Assembly (NCBI RefSeq): GCF_022758885.1
Contig: NZ_JALEBH010000001.1
Coordinates: 62,001-126,000 of the forward strand
Origin: Sphingobium sp. BYY-5
GTDB taxonomy: Bacteria > Pseudomonadota > Alphaproteobacteria > Sphingomonadales > Sphingomonadaceae
Length of the DNA stretch: 64,000 nt
Reading direction: 5' to 3'
Shown here: piece by piece, positions 17,743 through 28,175 of the stretch
Numbering within the stretch: the stretch's first letter is position 1
How the letters are laid out: every line of letters starts with the position of its first letter
Made by a program: the position numbers and the translations under genes
The notes under the pieces: model-generated
The model's input: the letters and a program-made list of their open reading frames with translations, nothing else
Told to the model about the DNA's origin: nothing
Database searches by the model: none

Positions 17743-18173
17743 GACAGGCCCAGCGTCTTGAGCGCCAGTTCGACCTTGATCGGGGCGGATGTTTCGAAGG
17801 GCGCGATCTTGACGACCGGCACCTGAATGCCAGCGATCGCGCGGTGCAGCGGGTCCAGCGGCATCCGGTCGACCTTGTCGAACAGGTCGGCCAGCAGGGC
17901 GACCGGCGCGTTCTCCATAGCGGGCAGGTCGACGATGCCCAGGCCGCGCACCTCCATCTTGCCCGCGATGGTCGCTGGCGAGGTGGCGAAGAGGCGGCCG
18001 TCGATCCGCTGCACCAGTGTATAATCGTCGCTCACCAATATGCCGCCACGGTCGATCAGGCGCAGCGCCAGGTCGGACTTGCCGCTGCCGCTGGGGCCGG
18101 ATAGCAGGACGGCGCGGCCGCCAATGGCCACGCTGGTCGCATGAAGCGTTTCAGATGAAAGTGCGCGCGCCAT
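17739..18173 (-). CDS. hprK: Short HPr kinase/phosphorylase (catalytic domain only)
   Basis: The 144-residue protein contains the Walker A GPSGSGKSDLALRL at 26-33 and the HprK signature region EVRGLGIVDLP. Firmicute HprK is about 310 residues with an N-terminal domain; alphaproteobacterial versions such as this keep only the kinase domain. It should phosphorylate Ser48 of HPr. It lies between chvG and rapZ in one leftward transcript. Confidence 0.92.
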   Translation of the reverse strand: MARALSSETLHATSVAIGGRAVLLSGPSGSGKSDLALRLIDRGGILVSDDYTLVQRIDGRLFATSPATIAGKMEVRGLGIVDLPAMENAPVALLADLFDKVDRMPLDPLHRAIAGIQVPVVKIAPFETSAPIKVELALKTLGLS

Positions 18174-18238
18174 ATCCCCTGCGATCTTCTAGCCATAGTT
18201 GGCGGCGATGGAAATGGCTGTGGGGCCGGACCTATGTA

Positions 18239-19834
18239 TTATTCCGATACGATCCCCGGATCGCGCGCCACCGCCATGGGCAGGCGCACGATGAAACGAG
18301 CGCCGCTCTGCGCATCTTCCCGGTCGCCGATGCTGATCCGGCCCTGATGCCCTTCGACGATCGAGCGGGCGATGGCGAGGCCCAGGCCCGAATGTTTGCC
18401 GAACGCCTCGCCCTCCGGCCGGACGCTGTGGAAGCGGCGGAAGACATGTTCGCGCTCGGAGACGGGGACGCCCGGTCCCTCATCCTCGACGCTGACCAGC
18501 ACCTGGTCGTCGGCGACGGTGGCGATGATCCGCACCAGACCGCCTTCGGGCGAGAAGGAGACGGCATTATCGATGAGATTGTCGAGCACGCGGACCAGCC
18601 TTTGTTCCTCGCCCAGCACCACCGCGATATCCTTGCGCGGGCGGGCGAAGGCGAGGCGGACGCTGCGCGGCACCCCGCGCGCTTCGCGGGCCAACACCAT
18701 CTTTTCGATCAGGAGGCCAAGGTCGATCGGCTCGAAACGGGTGCGGGACAGTTCGGCATCGACGCGCGACGCTTCGGCGATGTCGGTGACGAGCCGGTCG
18801 AGCCGGCGGACATCGTCCTGCGCGATGGCCATGAGCTGTGCGCGCAGGTCCGGCCGGTCCACCCGGTCGAGCGCGTCGAGGGCGGAGCGCAGCGAAGCAA
18901 TCGGGTTCTTGAGTTCATGGCTGACATCGGCGGCGAAGGCGTCGGTCGCGTCGATCCGCTGACGCAGCGCCTGGCTCATGTCGGAAAGCGCGCGGGCGAG
19001 CATACCGATCTCGTCGCGCCGCTCAGGCAGGCGAGGCACCGTCACCTCGCGCGCGCGGCCCAGGCGCACGCGCACGGCGGCACGGGCGAGGCGCTGGAGC
19101 GGCTGGACGATGGTGCGGGCGAGGAAGAGCGAGAGCAGCACCGAGGCGAGCGCCGCGACTGCCAACACCATGCCCAGCCGCAGCCGTTCGGCGCGCACGG
19201 TGCGGGTGATGTCGCGCGCATTTTCGGTGGCGAGCAGGCTGGTCCCGTCCCTGCCCGCGACTGCCGCCGAGATCATGAAGGTGCGGTCGGGTGCGTAGCG
19301 ATTTACCGCCTGGGGATGGCCGGTCTTGCGGGCGAGGGTGACTTCTGGCCAGGCGGCGGCGCGATCGACGGCCGGTTCCTCGAAATCGGGTGGCAGATCG
19401 GCCGAAACGACGCGGTCGACCAGCTTGTCGAGGAAGCGGGCGACATGGCGCTGCCATTCCTCCTCGGACGGCAGGCGCAGGCGGTAGCGCGGCGCGTCCA
19501 TGGTGAAGCTGTCGGCGATCAGCATCCCGTCGGCGCCATAGCGACGGACCCGGTCCCCGGTCTGGCGGGAATAGGCGGCGATCAGGGCGTTCTGCCGGTC
19601 CGCCGGTGCATTTTGCAGGCCGATGGCGAGCAATTGCAATTCGCGCGCCGACTGATCCAGCCGGTCATCAACGATGCGCGTGCGATAGCTGTCGAGATAG
19701 AAGAAGCCGCCCGCCAGCAGGGCGAGCGCGAACACGTTCACCGCCAGGATGCGCGGGGTGAGGCTGAGCCGCCCCGACCAGCGCACCGCAAGCGGTGCGC
19801 ATTCATTCTTCTGAGAAACGGTATCCGGCGCCAT
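18239..19834 (-). CDS. chvG: Membrane sensor histidine kinase ChvG
   Basis: The 531-residue protein has TM1 at about 29-48, a periplasmic domain to about 218, TM2 at about 219-238 and a HAMP linker. The DHp box [16 protein letters not shown] has phospho-acceptor His306, and the ATPase domain has N and G boxes ([19 protein letters not shown]). It pairs with ChvI, which senses acid and envelope stress in alphaproteobacteria. The start chosen overlaps chvI by 32 bases; a slightly later GTG cannot be excluded. Confidence 0.92.
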   Translation of the reverse strand: MAPDTVSQKNECAPLAVRWSGRLSLTPRILAVNVFALALLAGGFFYLDSYRTRIVDDRLDQSARELQLLAIGLQNAPADRQNALIAAYSRQTGDRVRRYGADGMLIADSFTMDAPRYRLRLPSEEEWQRHVARFLDKLVDRVVSADLPPDFEEPAVDRAAAWPEVTLARKTGHPQAVNRYAPDRTFMISAAVAGRDGTSLLATENARDITRTVRAERLRLGMVLAVAALASVLLSLFLARTIVQPLQRLARAAVRVRLGRAREVTVPRLPERRDEIGMLARALSDMSQALRQRIDATDAFAADVSHELKNPIASLRSALDALDRVDRPDLRAQLMAIAQDDVRRLDRLVTDIAEASRVDAELSRTRFEPIDLGLLIEKMVLAREARGVPRSVRLAFARPRKDIAVVLGEEQRLVRVLDNLIDNAVSFSPEGGLVRIIATVADDQVLVSVEDEGPGVPVSEREHVFRRFHSVRPEGEAFGKHSGLGLAIARSIVEGHQGRISIGDREDAQSGARFIVRLPMAVARDPGIVSE

Positions 19835-20507
19835 AGAGTGTGTCGATTGCGTTGAAATCGGAGTCTACCTCGCGAAACTTGCGGCGAAGCCGCTTGATAT
19901 GGCTGTCGATCGTGCGGTCGTCGACATAGACATCATCCTGATAGGCGGCGTCCATCAACTGGTTGCGATTCTTGACCACGCCGGGGCGCTGGGCAAGCGT
20001 TTCCAGGATCAGAAATTCGGTGACGGTCAGGGTGACGTCCCTGCCGCCCCATTTCACCCGGTGCCGGGCCGGGTCCATTTCCAGCCGGCCACGAACGATG
20101 GGATCGGCGACCGGTTCGTCCGGCTCGCCGCTGACCTTGCTCACTTCGGCACGGCGCAGGATGGCGCGGATACGCGCGATCAGCAGGCGTTGCGAGAAGG
20201 GCTTGGAGATATAGTCGTCCGCGCCCATGGCGAGGCCCAGCGCCTCGTCCAGCTCATCCGCCTTGGAGGTGAGGAAGATGACCGGCATCTGGCTCTTTTC
20301 CCGCAGGCGGCGCAGCAGTTCGATGCCATCCATCTGCGGCATCTTGATGTCGAAGACGGCCAGGTCGGCGGGATTGTCGAGCAGGGCTTTCAGCGCGCCT
20401 TCCGGGTCGGAATAGATGCGCGTCATAAAGCCTTCCGCCTGAAGCGCGATCGACACGGAGGTGAGGATATTCTTGTCATCATCCACAAGAGCGACGGTGG
20501 CGGTCAT
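19803..20507 (-). CDS. chvI: Response regulator ChvI (OmpR/PhoB type)
   Basis: From the ATG at 20505-20507 the product is 234 residues ([18 protein letters not shown]). The receiver domain has phospho-acceptor D53 in [11 protein letters not shown] and the conserved Thr/Lys switch (FLTSKAD, ISKPF). The C-terminal winged helix ([21 protein letters not shown]) binds DNA. It is divergent from pckA, an arrangement seen in rhizobia and relatives where ChvI controls pckA. The upstream frame past the ATG is not coding. Confidence 0.94.
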   Translation of the reverse strand: MTATVALVDDDKNILTSVSIALQAEGFMTRIYSDPEGALKALLDNPADLAVFDIKMPQMDGIELLRRLREKSQMPVIFLTSKADELDEALGLAMGADDYISKPFSQRLLIARIRAILRRAEVSKVSGEPDEPVADPIVRGRLEMDPARHRVKWGGRDVTLTVTEFLILETLAQRPGVVKNRNQLMDAAYQDDVYVDDRTIDSHIKRLRRKFREVDSDFNAIDTLYGAGYRFSEE

Positions 20508-20786
20508 GCGGCTACCCGGAAAGAACGGAAAGAAGAAGGTCCAGAGCGTTAGACCATGGTTGGCCCGGCCGCAAGGAAGCGGTGGCGGCACGCTCTGCGG
20601 CGTGGGCATGGATATTCGGGACGAATGGCCGCCCGACCCGATTTGACGACCGTTCCGCAAAGCCCTATGCCCGATGGGTCTGCAATAGTGCGGCCGCGCG
20701 ACAAATAGATGCGGCGCATGAGGGGCGGATTGGTCGCAGGATGAAAAACATCGGCGACCCGACATTGTTAGATCAGGAGTAAAGGC
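20508..20786. promoter_or_regulatory. Divergent chvI / pckA intergenic promoter region
   Basis: The 279 bases between the divergent chvI and pckA starts hold no gene. Both promoters must lie here, and established work in other alphaproteobacteria makes it a likely target of ChvI. No convincing repeat or binding-site palindrome could be picked out by eye. Confidence 0.5.
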
Positions 20787-22388
20787 GTGCAGGCCAAATC
20801 CTCAATCACCCTGGCGGACCAGGGCATTTCCGTGCGTGCCAATCAGTTCTGGAATCTCGGCACGGCGCCGCTGGTCGAGGCGGCTATCCGCAACGGTGAA
20901 GGCATATTGTCGAAGGACGGCCCGCTGGTCGTCAAGACCGGCAAGCACACCGGCCGCAGCGCCAAGGACAAGTTCATCGTCCGCGATGCGGAGACCGAAA
21001 ACACCGTATGGTGGGGCGATACCAACGCGCCTATGACGCCCGCCCATTTCGCCGCGCTGAAGGAGGATTTCTTGCGCGCGCTGGGCGAGAAGGATGCGCT
21101 CTATGTCGCCGACCTGTTCGGCGGGTCGCAGCCCGAGCATCGCGTCAAAGTGCGCGTCATCAACGAACGGGCCTGGCATAATCTGTTCATCCGCACCCTG
21201 CTGGTGCGTCCCACGGCCGATGAACTGGCCGGCTTCACCCCCGAATATACGATCATCGACCTGCCGACCTTCCAGGCGGACCCGGCGCGCCACGGCACGC
21301 GTAGCGAAACGGTGATCGCGGTCAATTTTACCGAGAAGCTGATCCTGATCGGCGGCACGGCCTATGCCGGCGAGATGAAGAAGTCGGTGTTCGGCATCCT
21401 CAATTACCTGCTGCCGGTGAAGGGCGTGATGCCGATGCATTGCTCCGCCAATATCGGCCCGAACGGCGACACCGCCGTCTTCTTCGGCCTGAGCGGCACC
21501 GGCAAGACCACCCTGTCGGCCGACGCCAGCCGTACGCTGATCGGCGACGACGAACATGGCTGGTCGGACACCGCCGTCTTCAATTTCGAGGGCGGCTGCT
21601 ACGCCAAGATGATCAACCTGTCGGCCGAGGCCGAGCCGGAGATATTCGCCACCACCAGACGGTTCGGCACAGTGCTGGAAAATGTCGTGATCGACGAGGA
21701 AGCGCGCACGATCGACCTGGACGACAACAGCCTGGCCGAGAATAGCCGGGGTTCCTACCCGATCGACTTCATCCCGAACACGTCGGAAAAGAATCTGGGG
21801 CCGGTTCCGAAGAATATCATCTTCCTGACCGCCGACGCCTATGGCGTGCTGCCGCCGATCGCGCGGCTGACCCCGGAACAGGCGATGTATCATTTCCTGT
21901 CGGGCTATACCGCGCGCGTCGCGGGGACCGAGATGGGCGTGACCGAGCCGACCGCCACCTTCTCGACCTGCTTCGGTGCGCCCTTCATGCCGCGCCATCC
22001 GTCGGTCTATGGCAATCTGCTCAAGGAACGGATCAACAAGGGCGGCGTCACCTGCTGGCTGGTCAACACCGGCTGGGCGGGCGGCAAGGCGACGATGCCG
22101 GGGATCAAGCGGATGCCGATCAAGGTGACGCGCGCGCTGCTCAATGCCGCGCTCGACGGCAGCCTGAACGATGTCGCGTTCCGCACCGACCCGAATTTCG
22201 GCTTCGAGGTGCCGGTGGCGGTGAATGGCGTGGACGCCACCATCCTGGACCCGCGCGCCATGTGGGCGGATGCCACGGCCTATGACGAAACGGCCGCGAC
22301 CCTGGTCAAGCAGTTCGTGGACAATTTCACCCAGTTCGAGGAGCATGTCGACGACGGCGTGCGCAGCGCAGCGCTGACCGCGGCCTGA
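20787..22388 (+). CDS. pckA: Phosphoenolpyruvate carboxykinase (ATP)
   Basis: The 533-residue protein starts at a GTG with AGGAG seven bases upstream. It has the ATP-PEPCK motifs: substrate loop [15 protein letters not shown]-loop [13 protein letters not shown], and the kinase-2 region IGDDEHGW. It decarboxylates oxaloacetate to PEP at the start of gluconeogenesis. It is divergent from chvIG, consistent with joint control of carbon flow by ChvGI and the regulatory PTS. Confidence 0.97.
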   Translation: MQAKSSITLADQGISVRANQFWNLGTAPLVEAAIRNGEGILSKDGPLVVKTGKHTGRSAKDKFIVRDAETENTVWWGDTNAPMTPAHFAALKEDFLRALGEKDALYVADLFGGSQPEHRVKVRVINERAWHNLFIRTLLVRPTADELAGFTPEYTIIDLPTFQADPARHGTRSETVIAVNFTEKLILIGGTAYAGEMKKSVFGILNYLLPVKGVMPMHCSANIGPNGDTAVFFGLSGTGKTTLSADASRTLIGDDEHGWSDTAVFNFEGGCYAKMINLSAEAEPEIFATTRRFGTVLENVVIDEEARTIDLDDNSLAENSRGSYPIDFIPNTSEKNLGPVPKNIIFLTADAYGVLPPIARLTPEQAMYHFLSGYTARVAGTEMGVTEPTATFSTCFGAPFMPRHPSVYGNLLKERINKGGVTCWLVNTGWAGGKATMPGIKRMPIKVTRALLNAALDGSLNDVAFRTDPNFGFEVPVAVNGVDATILDPRAMWADATAYDETAATLVKQFVDNFTQFEEHVDDGVRSAALTAA

Positions 22389-22505
22389 GAATTTGTTTGA
22401 AAATGCGCCGATAGGCGCCAAATGATCTCCCTTCCGGCGCTTTTGCTTTGGGTTGCGAGCGCAAAATGCTATTCTGACGGCTCATTTCATGCAGGAGTTC
22501 TAGGC

Positions 22506-22817
22506 ATGTTCGAAGATCTGATTGGCAAGCTGGGTGGCCTTGAAGCGATTGCAGCGCAGATCGGTGTGTCACCGGAGCAGATGCAAGGGCTGCTGGGTGG
22601 GATCAGCGCCAAAATCGGTTCGGGCGAAACCAGCGTGGCGGCTCTGGCCGACACCGCGGCCGAGCATGGCGTGTCGGCCGACAAGCTGCAGGAACTGCTT
22701 GGCTCGTTTGGCGGGCCGGAAGCGATATTGGGCAAGCTTGGCGGCTTTTTCGACAAGGATGGCGACGGCAATCCGCTCAATGAGCTGGGCGGCATCGCCA
22801 AGGGCCTGTTCGGCTGA
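22506..22817 (+). CDS. Small Gly-rich protein with an EF-hand-like loop, function unknown
   Basis: From the ATG after GCAGGAGTTC the product is 103 residues (MFEDLIGKLGGLEAIAAQIG). Two similar halves have short helical GGL/GGPEAILGKLGG segments, and the C-terminus has DKDGDGNPLNEL, an EF-hand-like calcium loop. Related small proteins are common in sphingomonads, without a role known to me. It stands alone between pckA and fpr. Confidence 0.7.
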   Translation: MFEDLIGKLGGLEAIAAQIGVSPEQMQGLLGGISAKIGSGETSVAALADTAAEHGVSADKLQELLGSFGGPEAILGKLGGFFDKDGDGNPLNELGGIAKGLFG

Positions 22818-22982
22818 GGCCATTAGCTTGGGGCGCCCTGCAAAGGGCGTCCTTTGCTGTCCCCAAGTTTTTTTGGCCTTGCCTTCGCGGCGCTGACGGG
22901 CCATTCGCGGTGTCCGATTTTACTGCGAATGATCCGCAAGAAGCATCGCTCCGTGCGGTGTCTGCATGGCAAGGAAAAGGTC

Positions 22983-23798
22983 TTGACCGACGTGACGATC
23001 GAAAAGCCGGTTCTGGAACCCACCGGCGCACTTTCCGTGGAAACCGTGCTGTCGGTGCGCCACTGGAACGAGCATCTCTTCAGCTTCCGCATTACCCGCC
23101 CCGCCAGCTTCCGCTTCCGTTCGGGCGAGTTCATCATGATCGGCCTGATGGGCGACAATGGCAAGCCGCTGCTGCGCGCCTATTCGGTCGCCAGCCCCGC
23201 CTGGGATGAGGAACTGGAGTTCCTGTCGATCAAGGTGCAGGACGGCCCGCTGACGTCGAAGCTCCAGCTCATCCAGCCGGGCGATCAGATCTATCTCGGC
23301 CGCAAGCCGACCGGCACGTTGGTCACGGACGCGCTGCTGCCGGGCAAGCGGTTGTTCATGCTGTCGACCGGCACCGGCCTTGCGCCCTTCCTCAGCCTGT
23401 CGCGCGACCCGGATGTCTATGAATTTTACGAGCAGGTCGTCGTCGTCCATTCGGTGCGCCGGGTGAGCGACCTGGCGTTCCGCGACGAGATGGAAGGCAA
23501 GCTGGCGGAAGACCCGCTGGTCGCCGAACAGGCCGCGACCCAGTTCCATTATGTGCCGACCTGCACCCGCGAAGCGTTCCACAATAATGTCCGCATCGAC
23601 AAGCTGGTAGAAAGCGGCGCGCTGTTCGAAGGGATTGAGGGGCCGGCCAGGTTCGATCCCGAAACAGACCGGATCATGATGTGCGGCAGCATGGAGATGA
23701 TTAAGCAGTTCGCGGCCTGGTTCGAGGAGAACGGCTTCACCGAAGGCTCCAACGCCGCGCCGGGTCAGTTTGTGATCGAGCGGGCTTTCGTGGGCTGA
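22983..23798 (+). CDS. fpr: Ferredoxin/flavodoxin-NADP+ reductase
   Basis: The product has the FAD-binding RAYSVASP motif, the NADP-binding STGTGLAPFLSL loop, and the MMCGSMEM segment with a short C-terminal tail (QFVIERAFVG) typical of bacterial FPRs. The chosen TTG at 22983 follows AAGGAAAAGG and gives 271 residues, the family's usual length; an in-frame ATG at 22929 would add 18. It exchanges electrons between NADPH and ferredoxin or flavodoxin. A terminator follows. Confidence 0.92.
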   Translation: MTDVTIEKPVLEPTGALSVETVLSVRHWNEHLFSFRITRPASFRFRSGEFIMIGLMGDNGKPLLRAYSVASPAWDEELEFLSIKVQDGPLTSKLQLIQPGDQIYLGRKPTGTLVTDALLPGKRLFMLSTGTGLAPFLSLSRDPDVYEFYEQVVVVHSVRRVSDLAFRDEMEGKLAEDPLVAEQAATQFHYVPTCTREAFHNNVRIDKLVESGALFEGIEGPARFDPETDRIMMCGSMEMIKQFAAWFEENGFTEGSNAAPGQFVIERAFVG

Positions 23799-23822
23799 GG
23801 CTGCCGGTCTGAGTGATTTGGG

Positions 23823-23855
23823 AAGGGCCGGGAGAGCGATCTCCCGGCCCTTTTT
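23823..23855 (+). terminator. Rho-independent terminator after fpr
   Basis: A perfect AAGGGCCGGGAGA / TCTCCCGGCCCTT stem with a four-base loop is followed by T residues, 25 bases past the fpr stop. It may also serve the convergent DUF885 gene. Confidence 0.9.
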
Positions 23856-23861
23856 CATTTC

Positions 23862-23943
23862 CGTCATCCCGGCGAATGCCGGGATCCAGAGTCCCACAGG
23901 CTGCGCCTTGCCGCCCTGGATCCTGACTTTCGTCAGGATGACG
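23862..23943. repeat. Palindromic intergenic repeat, copy 3
   Basis: It begins CGTCATCCCGGCGAATGCCG and ends with TTTCGTCAGGATGACG, with GATCCAG / CTGGATC inner arms. The layout matches copies at 548-637 and 1609-1691. It lies between the fpr terminator and the end of the DUF885 gene. Confidence 0.85.
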
Positions 23944-23950
23944 GAGGTGT

Positions 23951-25786
23951 TTATACGGCCCGGCGCTCCGCCACCCAGGCGTCGACATTCTTCGCCAGCA
24001 CGGTCATCGGCACGCCGCCGCTCTTGACCACGGCGTCGTTGAACAGGCGGAAGTCGAATTTCGGGCCGAGCGCCGTCTTCGCCATTTCGCGCAGGCGGAC
24101 GATTTCGCCATGGCCGACCTTGTAACCGCAGGCTTGCCCCGGCCAGGCGCAATAGCGGTCGACCTCACCCTGGACATCCTCGACGCTGGAGCCGTTGGTG
24201 GTGGCGAACCAGTGGATCGCCTGATCGCGGGTCCAGCGCTTGGCGTGGAGGCCGGTGTCGACCACCAGGCGGCAGCAGCGATAGGCGATCGACTGGAGAT
24301 AGCCCAGCCGCCCCGCGACATCGCCGTCATAGGCGCCCAGTTCGTCGCCCAGTTGCTCGGCATAGAGCGCCCAGCCCTCGCTATAGGCGTTGAAGGCGAG
24401 GAGAGAGCGGATGAGGGGGAGCTTGTAGGTATATTCGCCCTGCCAGATATGGCCGGGAATCCCCTCATGATAGCAGAGGGTGGGGAGCGAATAGCGGGGC
24501 CAGATGCTGGTGTCGCGCAGGTTGATATAATAGTTGCCGGGGACCGATCCGTCGATCGATCCCGCGCCCGCATAGGCGCCGGGCGCGCCGGCCTCTATCT
24601 CCACCGGCACGCGCTTCACGATCAGCTTGGCGGGAACGAGGGTCGCAAAGGCGCGGGGCAGGCGGGTGCGGATGTCGGCAAGGCGGCCGTCGATGAAGGA
24701 CAGTATCTGCTGGCGGCCTTTGTCGTCATTGGGGAAGAGATAGCGCGGGTCTTTCCCCATCGCGGTCATGCGTTCGCCGACCGTGCCCCTGGTCATGCCC
24801 AGGCTTCTGAGCAGCCGGTCCATTTCCAACTGGAGTGCGGCGAGTTGATCGAGGCCGAGCTTGTGCACCTCCTCCGGCGTGCGGGTGGTGGTGGTGCCGG
24901 CACGGAGCGCCCAGGCGTAATATTCCTCACCCTGCGGCAGCTTCCACACGCCCGCATCCATGGTGGCGGTGGCGCGCTGGCGCTGGAGTTCGGTCACTTG
25001 GGCGGCGAGGGCGGGGGCGACCTTGTCGCGGACGATCGCTTGCGCCTTGGCGGCATAGTCGCCGGGCATGTCCTTCGTGCGGCGGGCGATGGAGGCGACG
25101 GGGACCCACTGGTCGAGCGGCTGGCCCTGGACCGTGGCCATTTGCTTCAATGTCTTGTCGAGCAGGAAGGCGGGGGCAACGACGCCGATCCCCGCGTCAT
25201 GCCTGAGGCGTTCGGTTTCGCCGTCGAGGTTCGCGGCATAGGCGGTCAGGCGGGCGAGATAGGCATCGGCGTCTGCCGCATCCTTGATGCTGTGATTGGA
25301 GTCGAGGAAATCCGGGGTCTCGACGAAGCTGCCGGTATTCTGCGCGACGGCATAGGGCGCGTTGCGATAGGACCAGTTGCTGTTCATCATCGCCATGTCG
25401 CCGAAGGGGAAGGCGAAGCCGTCCGCCGCCAGTTCATGGGCGGCCAGCACCACCTCTACATCGGTGCGGGTGGCGGGCGAGAGGGGCGCGAGGTCGATGG
25501 CGCGGAGTTTCGCCAGGCGTTCCTGCACATGGGCGGCGATCTGCGCCTGACCGGCAAGGCTCTTGTCGCCCAGGCGGCTTTTGAGCGCGGCGCGGACGCC
25601 GGTGTCGATGCCAAGGCCGCTCGCGGTTTCGGGCGCGTCGGCCAGCATCGCTTCGGCCATGTCGGCCAGGACGGCTTCGGCCCGCGCGTCGGGCGTGCCT
25701 GTCGCGGCGAAGGCGCGGACGGGGAGAGCGGAAAGAGCGAAGGCGGAAGAGCCGGCGACGAGGAAGTCGCGGCGGGAGGTCGTCAT
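23951..25786 (-). CDS. Tat-exported DUF885 family protein
   Basis: From the ATG at 25784-25786 the protein is 611 residues. It begins with a twin-arginine signal (MTTSRRDFLVAGSSAFALSA) cleaved near VRAFA. The body matches DUF885, with LCYHEGIPGHIWQGE containing the HExxxxH zinc-peptidase-like motif and the later YSEGWALYAEQLG segment. Members are predicted metallopeptidases of the periplasm; the substrate is unknown. It lies just outside the prophage. Confidence 0.88.
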   Translation of the reverse strand: MTTSRRDFLVAGSSAFALSALPVRAFAATGTPDARAEAVLADMAEAMLADAPETASGLGIDTGVRAALKSRLGDKSLAGQAQIAAHVQERLAKLRAIDLAPLSPATRTDVEVVLAAHELAADGFAFPFGDMAMMNSNWSYRNAPYAVAQNTGSFVETPDFLDSNHSIKDAADADAYLARLTAYAANLDGETERLRHDAGIGVVAPAFLLDKTLKQMATVQGQPLDQWVPVASIARRTKDMPGDYAAKAQAIVRDKVAPALAAQVTELQRQRATATMDAGVWKLPQGEEYYAWALRAGTTTTRTPEEVHKLGLDQLAALQLEMDRLLRSLGMTRGTVGERMTAMGKDPRYLFPNDDKGRQQILSFIDGRLADIRTRLPRAFATLVPAKLIVKRVPVEIEAGAPGAYAGAGSIDGSVPGNYYINLRDTSIWPRYSLPTLCYHEGIPGHIWQGEYTYKLPLIRSLLAFNAYSEGWALYAEQLGDELGAYDGDVAGRLGYLQSIAYRCCRLVVDTGLHAKRWTRDQAIHWFATTNGSSVEDVQGEVDRYCAWPGQACGYKVGHGEIVRLREMAKTALGPKFDFRLFNDAVVKSGGVPMTVLAKNVDAWVAERRAV

Positions 25787-25885
25787 GGGGCAGGGGTCTC
25801 CGTAGGAAATCTTTCCCTTAACTTCGCATATTTCCCGCATATTTCGACATGAAATTTCCTGTTCGCGAAAGATTATGATAAAAGA

Positions 25886-26428
25886 TTATGACAGGGCCGC
25901 CGGTCCGGCCGATCCCGGCGGCGGGATGGTGACGGCGCGTCTCAGTGCATCCCAGTCGGTCGGGTCGAGCGGTCCCATGGCGCAGATGGTGTCAAGCATA
26001 TCGCGCAGGGCGATGCGCTGGCGGTGGGGCATGTTGGCGCGCTGTCCCGTTCGCTCCGCGCTGATCGCGCGCAACGCCGCGAGCATGACGCGGTGATTGG
26101 AGACGAGCCGTACGCCGACCAGCTCGCCGCGACGGATGATGGGCCGCTCCTCCCGCCCCCCGATCAGGGCGAAGGCGCGGGCGCGGCTTTCGTCGAGGCC
26201 CATTTCCAGCGCCCAGTCCCAGGCGGCGGCGAAACTCTCGCCCCCGGCCTTCTGCCGCAGATGATAGGCCGAGCGCGGCGAACAGCCGACGCTTCGCGCC
26301 GCCTGCGCTACCACGCCGCAGCGGGACAGGGCGTCGATGCAAGCGCGCTGGGCATCGGCCGTCCAGCCGCGCGCGCGGCGCTGATGCGGGACGGGGGTGA
26401 AGTGGAGGAGGGATGGGGTCTTGCTCAT
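25886..26428 (-). CDS. Homeodomain-like HTH protein of sphingomonad type
   Basis: The 180-residue protein opens MSKTPSLLHFTPVPHQRR and contains a helix-turn-helix-like stretch (CIDALSRCGVVAQAARSVGCSPRSAYHLRQ) similar to the N-terminus of phage small terminase or transposase-type proteins. The C-terminal half has no recognised domain. Related proteins are frequent in sphingomonads and this is likely host rather than prophage. Function unknown. Confidence 0.6.
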   Translation of the reverse strand: MSKTPSLLHFTPVPHQRRARGWTADAQRACIDALSRCGVVAQAARSVGCSPRSAYHLRQKAGGESFAAAWDWALEMGLDESRARAFALIGGREERPIIRRGELVGVRLVSNHRVMLAALRAISAERTGQRANMPHRQRIALRDMLDTICAMGPLDPTDWDALRRAVTIPPPGSAGPAALS

Positions 26429-26554
26429 GACGCGAAGGCTATCATGGGCGCGGATCTGTAGGACAGAGCCGATATCGGCTGGCGGCGTCGGGGGCCGGTG
26501 GCGTGGGGGACGGGCAGATGTGGCGACCCCGGAGGGCTGCCGACGAAAAGATAA

Positions 26555-28120
26555 CTATACGGATCGCTTTGCCAGGTTGATGATCTCGGCCATGTGACCG
26601 GTGACTTGAACTTTGACGCCTCTGCCATCTGTATTCGGCGTCAGGATGATTGATTCGATCAGGCTGCGGATCGCGCTGGCGGCGCGTTCGCGGGCTATGC
26701 CGTCGGCGGCCAGCGCGATGTCCAGTTCGGCGACATAGGCGCAGTAACGTTCCCCCAAATCCTGCGACAGTTCGATCGGCGTGTCGGCCGCGAAGCTGGC
26801 CAGATGGTGTTCGACGTCGAGCAACTCTTTCCGCGCCGCCTGTAGCCGGTCTTTGACTTGCTGAAATTCTCCGGCGCCATCGGCGATCGCATCAACCAGG
26901 CGCGTCACGCGGGCGCGAAGGTCCGTCGCCTTGCGTTCGAGCGGCGCGCGATGCGTGTTTGCTTCTGTCTGCCGCGCCCGAATGCCTGCATTGTAGCGGG
27001 TAACGAAAAGGCTCACGGCTTCGGAATTGAGAAGCAATTCTTTCAGTTGTCCGAGCACCGCCCGCTCATAATGGACCGTCGAGATGGAGCGCGTATTGGT
27101 GCAGTCGCCCTGCGCCTTGTGGATCGAGCAGCCCCAGCGTTCCCGTCCGATGACAGTCCACGGGCCGCCACATTCGCTACAGCGGCCGAGCATCGAAAGT
27201 AGACGCTTGGGACGGCGGTTCTGCTTCTGTATGGTGCCATCAAACGCCGTATAGCGGGCTTCGATCTGCGCCCACTGTTCATCAGTTACGATGCGCAGGT
27301 GTGGGACTTCGACCGTGCGCCATTCGCTGAGCGGGTTGGAGCGAAGAATGCGGCGGCGCGTCTTGGGGTGATAGGTCTTGCGGAAGCGACCATAGATTTT
27401 GATGCCGCGATAGAGGTTGTTGCGGAGGATGCCATTCGCGCGGGCGCGGCCGCCATGGATGACGCTGACGCTCCAGTGCTTGCCTCTGGGGGCAGGAACA
27501 GCTTCGTCATTGAGCGCCTTGACAATGGCGCGCGCGGGAACACCAGCGATTGTTTCATCGAAGATGCGGCGGATGATCGCCGCTTCATCGTCATTTATTT
27601 CAAGAATGCCGCGCACGATTTCGCCGTCGGGGCCGATGGGCTTGACGACGCGATAGCCATAGGAACGGCCACCCGCGTTGAAACCTCGGCTGTGCTGACC
27701 ACGCTGGCCGCGCCGCACGCGATCCGCCAAATCTTTGAGAAATCGAGCATCCATCAATCCTTTGATGGTGCCGGTGATTTCATCGACATGGCCATCTGCT
27801 AAAGTGAACAGGCGAGCGCCGAAATGTTCCAGATGCTCGCGCACTGCATGGGCATCGCCGATATGGCGCGCGACACGATCGGTCGCTTCGGCCAGAACCT
27901 GATCGACATCTCCGCGTTCAACGCGCGTGAGCATCGCATTCAGGCCGGGCCGTTGCATTTCGCTGATGCCAGCACGGCCGCTAATCTCTTCGTCAAAGAA
28001 GGTGTCAATTACCGTCCAGCCTTCACGGTCCACACGTTCGCGCAGCGACGCGAGTTGATCGGCGGTCGAGAGGGGATTCTGCAGGTCCGAAGAAAAACGG
28101 GCGTAGAGGATCGTGCGCAT
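26555..28120 (-). CDS. Large serine recombinase (phage integrase type)
   Basis: The 521-residue protein has the resolvase N-terminal domain with Y6-A-R-F-S10-S11 (nucleophile Ser10 of RFSSDLQ), a recombinase domain (GFNAGGRSYGYRVV) and a zinc-ribbon domain (CSECGGPW ... CSIHKAQGDC). A coiled-coil region follows at about 400-460. These features make it a large serine integrase, not a short resolvase/invertase. It is the leftmost prophage gene and the only candidate integrase in the window. P2 relatives usually carry a tyrosine integrase instead. Confidence 0.92.
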   Translation of the reverse strand: MRTILYARFSSDLQNPLSTADQLASLRERVDREGWTVIDTFFDEEISGRAGISEMQRPGLNAMLTRVERGDVDQVLAEATDRVARHIGDAHAVREHLEHFGARLFTLADGHVDEITGTIKGLMDARFLKDLADRVRRGQRGQHSRGFNAGGRSYGYRVVKPIGPDGEIVRGILEINDDEAAIIRRIFDETIAGVPARAIVKALNDEAVPAPRGKHWSVSVIHGGRARANGILRNNLYRGIKIYGRFRKTYHPKTRRRILRSNPLSEWRTVEVPHLRIVTDEQWAQIEARYTAFDGTIQKQNRRPKRLLSMLGRCSECGGPWTVIGRERWGCSIHKAQGDCTNTRSISTVHYERAVLGQLKELLLNSEAVSLFVTRYNAGIRARQTEANTHRAPLERKATDLRARVTRLVDAIADGAGEFQQVKDRLQAARKELLDVEHHLASFAADTPIELSQDLGERYCAYVAELDIALAADGIARERAASAIRSLIESIILTPNTDGRGVKVQVTGHMAEIINLAKRSV

Positions 28121-28175
28121 AGATTAGTGGGCACCCTTCACGTGCAAAGCGGACCTTGGAACACCGCTGCCTTCC

